From positions 1 through 33,362 of the forward strand of contig JAHEXQ010000004.1 in NCBI GenBank assembly GCA_023252035.1: 33,362 nt of DNA. The letters are read 5' to 3'. This DNA comes from Actinomycetes bacterium (GTDB lineage Bacteria > Actinomycetota > Geothermincolia > Geothermincolales > JAHEXQ01). The notes below the pieces were generated by a model. The model was given only the letters and a program-made list of their open reading frames with translations, ran no database searches and had not been told where the DNA came from. The translations under genes and the position numbers were made by a program. Shown here one piece after another: positions 25,384-33,362 of the stretch (position 1 is the stretch's first letter; every line of letters begins with the position of its first letter).

Positions 25384-26886
25384 ATGGAACTGGAAGGACG
25401 CTTTAGACCCAAGAGGATAATCGATAATCCTTCCGATGAGGAACTGCGCGCATGGGCGCTCGAACAGGGAGGCATCATAACCCAGGCCGGCAATCTCGCG
25501 GTGGTTACCGAGGTACGCAACCGCAGCGCCAAGTTCACCGAGGTCTTCCACAACAAGAAGCCCAGCCCCGAGACGGAGATACTCCTCCAGGATGTCTTCG
25601 ACTATATCAAGGGCCAGGAGATGATCCGCCTGGACCGGGTCATGTGCCTGCACGAGAACTTCCGATTCCGGGCGCGCGTGTATGTCACCAACGGCTTCGC
25701 CCGCATCCCCCTCATGTGGGGAAATACCCTCTTCATACCGGAGAATCCGGATGCGGAGCCGGATTTCGTCACCATTACCGTCCCGGAGTGGCCGGACCGC
25801 CGCGTTCTGGTATTTCCGGATGAGGGATACACCATCATCTTGGGCACGGACTACAAGGGCGAGAACAAGAAGGCCATGCTGCGCCAGCTGATGTACAGGG
25901 TGAAGAAAGGCGGCTGTCTGGGCCTCCATGCCGGCTCCAAGATAATCCGCGTGAAGGACGGAGATGGGCTTCGGGACTGCGGGTTGCTCTTCTTCGGGCT
26001 CTCGGGTACGGGCAAGACCAGCCTCACCTGCCATTCGCACTGGCTGGATTTCCCCGAGCGCGTCATCATCCGCCAGGATGACGTGGTCATCCTGCAGCCG
26101 GACGGCAGGTCCCTGGGCACCGAGGACTCCTATTACGTAAAGACGGACGCCCTGGACCTGGAGAGCCAGCCGCTGCTCTATGCCGCTTGCCTCAGCCCGC
26201 GCGCCATCCTGGAGAACGTTATGATCCACCCGGAGAGCCGGCGCATAGACTTCAACGACACCAGCCTCACCTCCAATGGCCGGGCCATGGTGAAGCGCTC
26301 GGATGTGGCCTTCACCGACAGCAGCATCGACCTGCCCCGGGTGAACTACGTCATCTTTATCACCCGGCGCAACGACGTGGTACCGCCCATTGCCAAGCTG
26401 AGCCCCGAGTGGGGCGCGGCGGCTTTCATGCTGGGCGAGTCCATTGAGACCTCAGCCGGCGATCCCACCATGGCGGGCCGGGCCATCCGGGTCGTCGGCA
26501 CCAATCCCTTCATTGTGGGCTCCGAGGCCGAGGAGGGGAACATCTTCCTGGACATACTCCGCAAGAACCCCGATATCCAGTGCTACAACCTGAACACTGG
26601 TATGTTCGGGGGCAGCGAGGGAGAGAACATCACGGTGAAGGACTCCGTGCGCATCATCGAGATGATAGCCCGGGGTACCATAAAATGGAAGCAGGACGGC
26701 TATTGGGGTTTCGATGTCGCAGAGGAGATACCCGGAATCGACATGGAGCGCTTCAAGCTGGCCAACTACTACGAGCCGGCTGAGAGCGAGGCTCTCTCGG
26801 CGGCTCTCCGCAAAGAACGGGTGGAGTGGCTGGAGCGTTTCGAGGATCTGGACCCGAAAATCATCAACGCAATCCGTGGACAGTAA
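25384..26886 (+). CDS. phosphoenolpyruvate carboxykinase (ATP)-like protein, divergent
   Basis: LLFFGLSGTGKTSLTCH, RQDDVVIL, MIHPESRRIDFNDTSLTSNGRA, PPIAKLSPEWGAAAFMLG; TATAAT upstream. Confidence 0.85.
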   Translation: MELEGRFRPKRIIDNPSDEELRAWALEQGGIITQAGNLAVVTEVRNRSAKFTEVFHNKKPSPETEILLQDVFDYIKGQEMIRLDRVMCLHENFRFRARVYVTNGFARIPLMWGNTLFIPENPDAEPDFVTITVPEWPDRRVLVFPDEGYTIILGTDYKGENKKAMLRQLMYRVKKGGCLGLHAGSKIIRVKDGDGLRDCGLLFFGLSGTGKTSLTCHSHWLDFPERVIIRQDDVVILQPDGRSLGTEDSYYVKTDALDLESQPLLYAACLSPRAILENVMIHPESRRIDFNDTSLTSNGRAMVKRSDVAFTDSSIDLPRVNYVIFITRRNDVVPPIAKLSPEWGAAAFMLGESIETSAGDPTMAGRAIRVVGTNPFIVGSEAEEGNIFLDILRKNPDIQCYNLNTGMFGGSEGENITVKDSVRIIEMIARGTIKWKQDGYWGFDVAEEIPGIDMERFKLANYYEPAESEALSAALRKERVEWLERFEDLDPKIINAIRGQ

Positions 26887-26903
26887 AGGCGCACAGCGAG
26901 GGG

Positions 26904-27611
26904 GTGAGCGCGTTGGATTGGGAGGAATATGCCGGCCGTCTCAAAGAGTTGCTCGGACTGCCCGGCGAACCGGTAGCCGTCACTTATACCAATGAAGAGA
27001 TGGAGGGAGAGCGCGAGAAAGTCCGGTTCTGCCTCGCCCTGAAAGAGGCGGACAGCGGGAATTCCTTCATCATCGAGCCGGGGAATTCGGCCTGTCCTGG
27101 CGGCACCTGGCACTGCGGACTCATGGAGCCCGCGTCGGGGCAACCGAAGAGAAGGCTGCAGTGGTTCCTTACCCGGGGCGAGAAGCTAACCCACAGCATC
27201 GTCACTTTCGAGCGTATGCAGAAGATGGGGACGCCGCCGCCCACCGGGCTGGCCGAGCGCATCCTCGTCGGGCCGATGGCCGCGGCGGCGATCCGGCCGG
27301 ACCTCGTGGTCTTCCTCTGCAATGCGACCCAGGCCTGCCGCCTGATGGCCCTGGACCAGTACTGGGACGGGGTGCACCCGCGCCTCGAGCCGGCGGGCGC
27401 CCTCTGCCACAGCGTCATCGCCTATCCGCTGATGTCCGGGCAGACCAATCTCTCCCTGGGCGATATCACCGCCCGGCGTTCGCAAGAATACCCCGACGAC
27501 GTGGTCTTCCTGACCGTGCCCTACGAGCGCATGGCCAACCTGATGGCGGCCATCCCCCAGTGCACCGCGGGGACCGCGGAGTTCGTGCGCCCTGCCGATT
27601 TCGGCGGGTAG
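26904..27611 (+). CDS. DUF169 domain-containing protein
   Basis: LGLPGEPVAVTYTNEE...CPGGTWHCGL...ERILVGPM...DLVVFLCNATQACRLM...CHSVIAYPLMSGQTNLSLGDITAR; GTG start. Confidence 0.85.
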   Translation: MSALDWEEYAGRLKELLGLPGEPVAVTYTNEEMEGEREKVRFCLALKEADSGNSFIIEPGNSACPGGTWHCGLMEPASGQPKRRLQWFLTRGEKLTHSIVTFERMQKMGTPPPTGLAERILVGPMAAAAIRPDLVVFLCNATQACRLMALDQYWDGVHPRLEPAGALCHSVIAYPLMSGQTNLSLGDITARRSQEYPDDVVFLTVPYERMANLMAAIPQCTAGTAEFVRPADFGG

Positions 27612-27647
27612 CATTAGCGGTAGTCGAAGCCTTCAAGGGAGCAGAAT

Positions 27648-28961
27648 ATGGATGAGAGTCCGTTTTGGGAAAAGGAGCTGGAAACATTTCCCACTGAACA
27701 ACTGCGGGCCCTGCAGCTGCGGCGCCTGCGGCGCGTAACCGAGCTGTGCGAGCGGAGCCCTTACTACCGGCAGACCTTCCGGGAAGCCAACTTCGAGTCC
27801 TCGCAGTTGAAGACCCTGGATGACCTGAGGCGCATTCCCTTTCTGACCAAGGAGGATCTGCGGGCGAGCGGCCCCTTCAACTTCCTGGCCGTGCCGCAGG
27901 ACGAGATCGTGCGGGTGCACTCCACCTCCGGCACCACGGGCGTGGCCACCCCCATCTTTCATACCGGCGAAGACATCGAGGCCTGGGCCAACCTGGTCGC
28001 GCGCTGCATGTACATGGTAGGAATGCGCCGGTCGGATGTTTTCCAGAACACCATGGGTTACGGGCTCTTCACGGGAGGCCTGGGATTCCACTACGGAGCC
28101 GAGCGCGTCGGTGCCATGACCATACCCGCGGGCGCGGGGAACAGCCGGCGCCAGATAAGGCTTATGCAGGACTTCGGCACGACCTGCCTCCACATCATTC
28201 CGAGCTATGCTCTCTACCTGGGCACGGTCTTCCAGGAGATGGGCCTGAACCCGGCTGCGGATACGCAATTGCGGCTGGCTTTCATCGGCGCCGAGCCCCA
28301 CACGGAGCGTATGCGCGAGCGTATCGAGGAGCTCTATGGCATCAAGGCCTATAACTCCTACGGCCTGACCGAGATGAGCGGGCCGGGCGTCGCTTTCGAA
28401 TGTCCGGAGAAGCAAGGGATGCACCTGTGGGAGGACAGTTTCGTCGCCGAGATCGTCGACCCCGCGAGCGGGGAGCGGGTGGCCGAGGGCGAAGAGGGGG
28501 AGCTCGTGCTCACGGCCCTGCACCGGAGGGGCATGCCGCTGCTGCGCTATCGCACGCGAGACCTCACGGCCGCCATACCCGGCGCCTGTGCCTGTGGCCG
28601 CAGCCATCTCCGTATAGCGCGCATTAAGGGCCGCACGGACGATATGTTCGTCATCAAGGGAGTGAACGTTTTCCCCATGCAGGTGGAGAAGGTCTTGCTC
28701 TCCATCCTGGGTGTGGGCTCGAACTACAGGATAGTGCTGGAGACGGTGGAGATGCAGGACCGCATGAAGCTCATGGTAGAGGTGACCGGAGGCCTGTGGA
28801 AGGGAGACGTGCAGGAGCTCAGCCGCCTGCGCGACCGGCTCGTGGAAGGCCTGCGCGAAGAGATCATGATAACTCCCAGGGTCGAGCTGGTGGAGCCCGG
28901 CTCCCTGCCGCGCAGCGAGGGCAAGGCGGCGCGCGTCGAGGACCTGCGCCGTAACCACTAG
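27648..28961 (+). CDS. paaK: phenylacetate-CoA ligase-family adenylate-forming enzyme
   Basis: VHSTSGTTGVATPIFHT, NSYGLTEMSGPGVAFEC, YRTRDLT, RIKGRTDDMFVIKGVNVFPMQVE. Confidence 0.95.
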   Translation: MDESPFWEKELETFPTEQLRALQLRRLRRVTELCERSPYYRQTFREANFESSQLKTLDDLRRIPFLTKEDLRASGPFNFLAVPQDEIVRVHSTSGTTGVATPIFHTGEDIEAWANLVARCMYMVGMRRSDVFQNTMGYGLFTGGLGFHYGAERVGAMTIPAGAGNSRRQIRLMQDFGTTCLHIIPSYALYLGTVFQEMGLNPAADTQLRLAFIGAEPHTERMRERIEELYGIKAYNSYGLTEMSGPGVAFECPEKQGMHLWEDSFVAEIVDPASGERVAEGEEGELVLTALHRRGMPLLRYRTRDLTAAIPGACACGRSHLRIARIKGRTDDMFVIKGVNVFPMQVEKVLLSILGVGSNYRIVLETVEMQDRMKLMVEVTGGLWKGDVQELSRLRDRLVEGLREEIMITPRVELVEPGSLPRSEGKAARVEDLRRNH

Positions 28962-29015
28962 GACCACCGTTTAAGTGAAACAGCGACGTCGTTTGAGGCG
29001 GAGGGGGGATGGCAC

Positions 29016-29444
29016 ATGGCGCACCAGATAAATGTCTTTGCCCAGAACCAGCCCGGCCGGCTGGAACACATGACCAAGATCCTGACGGAGGCCGGTGTCA
29101 ATATCCGGGCTATCACTATCTCCGGGGTGGGCGATTTCGGGGTGGTCAAGCTGCTGGCGGACAATCCCGACCTGGCCTGCCAGGCACTGGAGGCAGAGGG
29201 TTTCTCCGCCTTCAAGAAAGAGATCCTCGCCGCCGTCATGGACGACCGGCCCGGCGGCCTGCACCGCATTTTCAACATCCTGGGTGGAGCGGGGATAAAC
29301 GTAGAGGACGCCTACGGTTTTGTGGTGAAAGACCGGGAGACCGCGGTGCTGCTCATGGAGCTGTCGGCCATCGCCGAAGCCGAGCAGGTCCTTGCTGCCG
29401 AGGGCGTTGAGATACTGAGCGAACGGGAACTGTACGAACTCTAG
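29016..29444 (+). CDS. tandem ACT-domain amino-acid-binding protein
   Basis: Two ACT motifs: FAQNQPGRLEHMTKILTEAGVNIRAITI and DDRPGGLHRIFNILGGAGINVEDAYGF. Confidence 0.93.
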   Translation: MAHQINVFAQNQPGRLEHMTKILTEAGVNIRAITISGVGDFGVVKLLADNPDLACQALEAEGFSAFKKEILAAVMDDRPGGLHRIFNILGGAGINVEDAYGFVVKDRETAVLLMELSAIAEAEQVLAAEGVEILSERELYEL

Positions 29445-29926
29445 TGGACCGGAACCTCAAGGTTAGGAGTTGCGGGGTGGCCAGGAAAGGGCGGCAGATC
29501 TCCGCAGGGGGCGTGCTCTACCGGATGGGTGAGGCCGGACCGGAGGTGGCTCTGATCTCCCTGAAGGCCGGCAAGGTCTGGGCCCTGCCCAAGGGCATCG
29601 TGGATGAGGGCGAGAAGCCCGAGCAGGCCGCCCTCCGCGAAGTGCGTGAGGAGACCGGCATGGAGGGCGACATAGTGGCGCCCCTCGGCTACATCAAGTA
29701 CTTTTATTACTCGCGTGACGACGACACCCGCTACTTCAAGCTCGTGCACTTCTTTCTCATGCGTTACCTGGCCGGTAGCGAAGAGGATCACGATTGGGAG
29801 GTGGAGGCCGTTGCCTGGTTTCCTCTCGAGGAGTCCATCAAGCGGGCCAGCTACAAGACGGAGCGCGGCGTCCTTCAGAAGGCCGCCGCGCTGCTCGCTC
29901 CCCTTTCGCAACCTCCGGTGTTATAG
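29444..29926 (+). CDS. NUDIX hydrolase
   Basis: Complete Nudix box GIVDEGEKPEQAALREVREETGM; GTG start overlapping the previous stop. Confidence 0.92.
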   Translation: MDRNLKVRSCGVARKGRQISAGGVLYRMGEAGPEVALISLKAGKVWALPKGIVDEGEKPEQAALREVREETGMEGDIVAPLGYIKYFYYSRDDDTRYFKLVHFFLMRYLAGSEEDHDWEVEAVAWFPLEESIKRASYKTERGVLQKAAALLAPLSQPPVL

Positions 29927-29959
29927 AGGCTGAGATCATGAAAGGTGTTGCATAAGATT

Positions 29960-30027
29960 GAAAGAAGGGTCACCCTTTCTCACGCTCTGGCGTAGGTGGT
30001 TTCCATGGCTTGTTGCCAGGTGAAACC
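29960..30027. other. two adjacent intergenic stem-loops
   Basis: gaaagaagggt-c-accctttct (29960-29980) and GGTTTC-cat-GGC-ttgtt-GCC-aggt-GAAACC (29998-30027). Confidence 0.4.
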
Positions 30028-30073
30028 CGTAGCGTGATATCATCGTCTAAGATAGCAGTTCGGAGACGGTATT

Positions 30074-30925
30074 TTGCGCAAGAAGCTCATTATCATGATA
30101 GTCGCGGTCATGGTCGCCGCCCTTGCGGGCGGCATCTTCGGCGGATGCGGCAGCGGCACCGGGGAGGCGTTGCCCGAACGCTCCCTGCCCGCCGATGCTT
30201 CCCCCGAGACCGTTCTGGTGGAGGCCCTGCGCAACACCAACGACGCGAGGACCTTCCACTATGACCTGGAATGGGCGACCATCATCCTGCCCACCCGCCA
30301 GCAGACGAACAAAGCCGTCATTGACATGGAGGTCGTGGCGGACCAGGATATGCAGAACTCCAGCGCCCAGGGCACGCAGAACATCGCCAACGTGACCCTC
30401 GACTTCGTCATCGTCGGCAACACGGAATACCGCAAAGAACAGTTCAGCAACGGTTGGGTCGCGGTGCCGCAGCAGACTACACTCCTGGATTTCGGGTCGG
30501 TGCTGAAGAACGCCACCGAGTACCTTAAGAACTTCCAGTCCATCGAGCAGGTGAGCGACGAAACCATCAACGGCCGGCCCTGCATCCATCTCAAGCTGAA
30601 AGCGGACGTCATGAGCATGTTGAATCGCCCGGACCTGCGCCAGTTCCTGGCCACAGGGCCCGCGGGGGCCGACAACAACGTGACCATAGATATCGACAAG
30701 TACCGGGCTTCACTTGCGGATCTGCAACTGAGCATCGAGTACTGGGTGGACAAGGACTACCTGGTGCTGCGCAAGAGCTTGCAACTGTGGGAAGAGCGGA
30801 TGAAGCCCGGCACCTCGCCGGATGTCGGCTCCGACAGGAATATCACCCTGACTATGCTACTGTCCGCCTACAACCAGCCCTTGAACATCCAGGCGCCCGA
30901 GCCGGTCGTGGGCGCTTCTCAATAG
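30074..30925 (+). CDS. lipoprotein, possible LppX/LolA-like fold
   Basis: Lipobox GIFGGCGSG; pattern of a short-repeat beta-sheet lipoprotein. TTG start at 30074. Confidence 0.75.
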   Translation: MRKKLIIMIVAVMVAALAGGIFGGCGSGTGEALPERSLPADASPETVLVEALRNTNDARTFHYDLEWATIILPTRQQTNKAVIDMEVVADQDMQNSSAQGTQNIANVTLDFVIVGNTEYRKEQFSNGWVAVPQQTTLLDFGSVLKNATEYLKNFQSIEQVSDETINGRPCIHLKLKADVMSMLNRPDLRQFLATGPAGADNNVTIDIDKYRASLADLQLSIEYWVDKDYLVLRKSLQLWEERMKPGTSPDVGSDRNITLTMLLSAYNQPLNIQAPEPVVGASQ

Positions 30926-30941
30926 AGGCGGACGAGGGTGG

Positions 30942-31799
30942 ATGAATAAAGTCGGCAAGCGAATTGGGACCCTGGCCCTCCTGGCCGTACTCGTTGTCGT
31001 CTTGGTGGGGAGCGCGCTCTGGGCCACGGGTTGCGGCTCTTCCCAGGATGCTTCGGCCTTGTTGCTTGAAGCCGTGGACAGGACCTCGTCCCTTCAGAGC
31101 GTTAGAGCGGAGTTCCTGGTGCAGGGATTTAGGGGCGACAAGAATGCGCAGATGCCTCTGCTCAGCCTCCCCGGAAGTACGGCCGTGGACCTCACCACCA
31201 ACGCCCTCGAGGTGAGCAGCACCCTCCCCGTCCTGGGGACTCCCTTGGGTTTGAGACTGGTCGACGGCGACCTGTACCTGAACATCTCCGGCAGGTGGAT
31301 GTCGAACCCCGAGAGCCTGCTAGGCAGCCCGGGACTGGAGGCAGTCGGGCAGAGCCTGCCCGCTTTCGGCGAACTGTTCCAGCTCGTGCGTTACTTCAGC
31401 CAGATTAAGAAGCTCGGCTCGGAGGCGGTCGATGGTTTGGATTGCGACCATCTGGCGGTGAAGCTCGATTATAGCAAGATCATCGGCGCTGACCAGATAC
31501 CGGCCTTCCTGCAAAAGCTGGCGGGTGGGGCTCGGGCGGCCGGCGACGCCTTGCAGAAATCAAACCTGACCATCGAGGCCTGGGTGGCCAGGGGCTCCGG
31601 GTTGCTCAAAAAGGCGCTCTTCTTCTTCAACATCGACTTACCCAAACTGCCGTTGCTGGACATGTTCCTGCAGGAGGGTCCCGCCGGGTTCCAGGTCGCC
31701 GTGGAGTTGCGGGATTACAATGAACCGGTGCAGGTGGAGGTGCCCCGGGACGCCAAGCCCGCCGGCCCCGGTTCCGGCATCCCAGGCCTGAACATGTAA
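30942..31799 (+). CDS. lipoprotein, possible LppX/LprG-like, related in layout to the preceding gene
   Basis: WATGCGSSQDASALLLEAVDRTSSLQSVRAEFLVQG; lipobox ATGCG. Confidence 0.75.
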   Translation: MNKVGKRIGTLALLAVLVVVLVGSALWATGCGSSQDASALLLEAVDRTSSLQSVRAEFLVQGFRGDKNAQMPLLSLPGSTAVDLTTNALEVSSTLPVLGTPLGLRLVDGDLYLNISGRWMSNPESLLGSPGLEAVGQSLPAFGELFQLVRYFSQIKKLGSEAVDGLDCDHLAVKLDYSKIIGADQIPAFLQKLAGGARAAGDALQKSNLTIEAWVARGSGLLKKALFFFNIDLPKLPLLDMFLQEGPAGFQVAVELRDYNEPVQVEVPRDAKPAGPGSGIPGLNM

Positions 31800-31885
31800 A
31801 GCCTGAGCCGCCGATTCTTCTCGCCCGGCTCAAGCCACGTTCATGTTATTATTAACCTTCAAAAAGCCCTAATCGGAGGTTTGGC

Positions 31886-32776
31886 GTGTATTTTCAGGAC
31901 GTGATCATAGCTCTGCAGACCTTCTGGACCAGCCGGGGTTGCCTGCTGGGCCAGCCTCACGACATCGAGACGGGGGCCGGTACCTTCAATCCATCCACCT
32001 TTCTGCGCGCCCTCGGCCCCGAGCCCTGGAGCGTTGCTTACGTGGAGCCGTCCCGCCGGCCCACGGACGGGCGCTACGGTGACAATCCCTACCGCATGCA
32101 CCTGCACCACCAATTCCAGGTCATCGTGAAGCCATCGCCCGATGATATCCAGGACGTCTACCTGGAAAGTATTGCTAGCCTGGGATTGAAACTGGCCGAG
32201 CACGACGTACGCTTCGTTGAGGACGACTGGGAGTCGCCCACCTTAGGGGCGTGGGGGCTGGGCTGGGAGGTCTGGCTCGACGGCATGGAGGTTACCCAGT
32301 TCACCTACTTCCAGCAGGTCGGCTCCATAGACTGCAACCCGGTCTCGGTGGAGCTCACCTACGGGATGGAGCGTCTGGCCATGTTCCTGCAGGGCATCGA
32401 GAACGTTTACGACCTGGCATGGAACGAGCGCTATTCCTACGGCGATATCCAGAAGCAGGCCGAGGTGGAGTGGAGCCGCTACAATTTCGATCTGGCCGAC
32501 ACCGCGCTGCTCTTCCGACTCTTCGATCAATATGAGGCGGAATGCCGGCGCATAATAGAGGAGCAGCTCGTGCTGCCGGCCTACGACTACGTCCTCAAGT
32601 GTTCGCACGTCTTCAACCTCCTGGACGCGCGAGGCGCTATCAGTGTTACGGAGCGCACCGGCTTCATCGCCCGCGTGCGCCAGATGGCCCGCGCCTGTGC
32701 GGCCGCCTACCTGGCGCAGCGCGAGGGGATGGGATTTCCCCTTCTGCGACGCGATGAGGAGGGAGGTGCCGCATGA
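31886..32776 (+). CDS. glyQ: glycyl-tRNA synthetase alpha subunit
   Basis: [49 protein letters not shown] start with SD GGAGG. Confidence 0.98.
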   Translation: MYFQDVIIALQTFWTSRGCLLGQPHDIETGAGTFNPSTFLRALGPEPWSVAYVEPSRRPTDGRYGDNPYRMHLHHQFQVIVKPSPDDIQDVYLESIASLGLKLAEHDVRFVEDDWESPTLGAWGLGWEVWLDGMEVTQFTYFQQVGSIDCNPVSVELTYGMERLAMFLQGIENVYDLAWNERYSYGDIQKQAEVEWSRYNFDLADTALLFRLFDQYEAECRRIIEEQLVLPAYDYVLKCSHVFNLLDARGAISVTERTGFIARVRQMARACAAAYLAQREGMGFPLLRRDEEGGAA

Positions 32777-33362
32777 GCCGCGAGTTGCTCTTCGAGATAG
32801 GTACGGAGGAACTGCCCTGGGGTGCTATAGAGTCGGGACGTGAGCAACTGGCGGAAAAAGCGGAAAAGTTCTTCCCGGCATCCGGCCTGCATTTCTCGGG
32901 GATGGAGGTCTATTCAACACCACGGCGGTTGACTCTCTATGTGGCGGAACTGCCGGAGAAACAGGAAGATACGGAAATTTGGGTTACCGGGCCCCCGGCA
33001 GAAATTGCTTTTGCGGAAGACGGCTCTCCGACAAAAGCGGCTATCGGTTTTGCTCGCGGGCAGGGAGTGGATGTATCGAGCCTCAAGATCGTCGACAAGC
33101 CTAAAGGGAAGTTTGTAGAGGCATATATAAGGGAGGAAGGCCGTCCCACTCTAGAGTTGCTGCCGGATATGCTGGCGGAACTGGCTCGCAGCCTGAATTT
33201 CAGGAAATCGATGCGCTGGGGCTACGGCGAGCTTCGCTTCGCGCGTCCGGTCCGCTGGCTGCTGGCGCTGTACGGCGCGCAGGTGGTCCCGGTCGAGCTG
33301 GATGGCCTGGTGGCCGACAACACCACACGAGGTCACCGTCTCTACAGCAGCAATAAGCTGAT
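32773..33362 (+). CDS. glyS: glycyl-tRNA synthetase beta subunit (3' truncated by window edge)
   Basis: [22 protein letters not shown]...[16 protein letters not shown]...[30 protein letters not shown] overlap with glyQ, open to the window end. Confidence 0.97.
   Translation, partial: MSRELLFEIGTEELPWGAIESGREQLAEKAEKFFPASGLHFSGMEVYSTPRRLTLYVAELPEKQEDTEIWVTGPPAEIAFAEDGSPTKAAIGFARGQGVDVSSLKIVDKPKGKFVEAYIREEGRPTLELLPDMLAELARSLNFRKSMRWGYGELRFARPVRWLLALYGAQVVPVELDGLVADNTTRGHRLYSSNKL

Noticed and set aside
25333-26229. 298-aa minus-strand ORF
   Set aside because: Antisense to the PEPCK-like gene; no motifs.
27633-28967. 444-aa minus-strand ORF
   Set aside because: Antisense to paaK, mirrors its length almost exactly; shadow ORF.
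31800-31885. Possible T-box riboswitch upstream of glyQ
   Set aside because: Only ~86 bp and no T-box consensus or specifier stem seen; a weak GAGCCG/CGGCTC hairpin is probably a terminator.

Overview
This is a high-GC bacterial chromosomal window. It is probably from a deep-branching actinobacterial lineage, inferred from the DUF5318 protein, the HelY-type helicase and the tandem '(W/F)YFAEG' repeat protein. It contains about 28 supportable protein genes and no recognisable rRNA, tRNA, CRISPR array or intact transposase. Mostly housekeeping genes: msrA/msrB, a serine acetyltransferase-like protein, a peptide-binding SBP with a purple-acid-phosphatase-like lipoprotein, gap, DUF488, corA, DUF2804, a TolB/PD40 lipoprotein, a Ski2-like helicase, a GNAT, a PEPCK(ATP)-like protein, DUF169, paaK, an ACT-ACT protein, a NUDIX hydrolase, two lipoproteins and glyQ/glyS. 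The most unusual points are: (i) a tandem pair of paralogous membrane histidine kinases in which the downstream copy has lost the phospho-acceptor His (H to F) and its ATP-binding motifs; (ii) a shortened UppS-family protein that keeps the catalytic Asp but has lost most diphosphate-binding residues; (iii) two families of perfect or near-perfect intergenic palindromes, one with a compensatory base-pair change between copies; (iv) a secreted protein with four repeats at an exact 315-bp spacing fused to a degenerate M23-like domain; (v) several genes whose -10 box lies just upstream of the start codon (leaderless candidates); (vi) three decayed or frameshifted genes. All calls come from reading the sequence; no database search was run.
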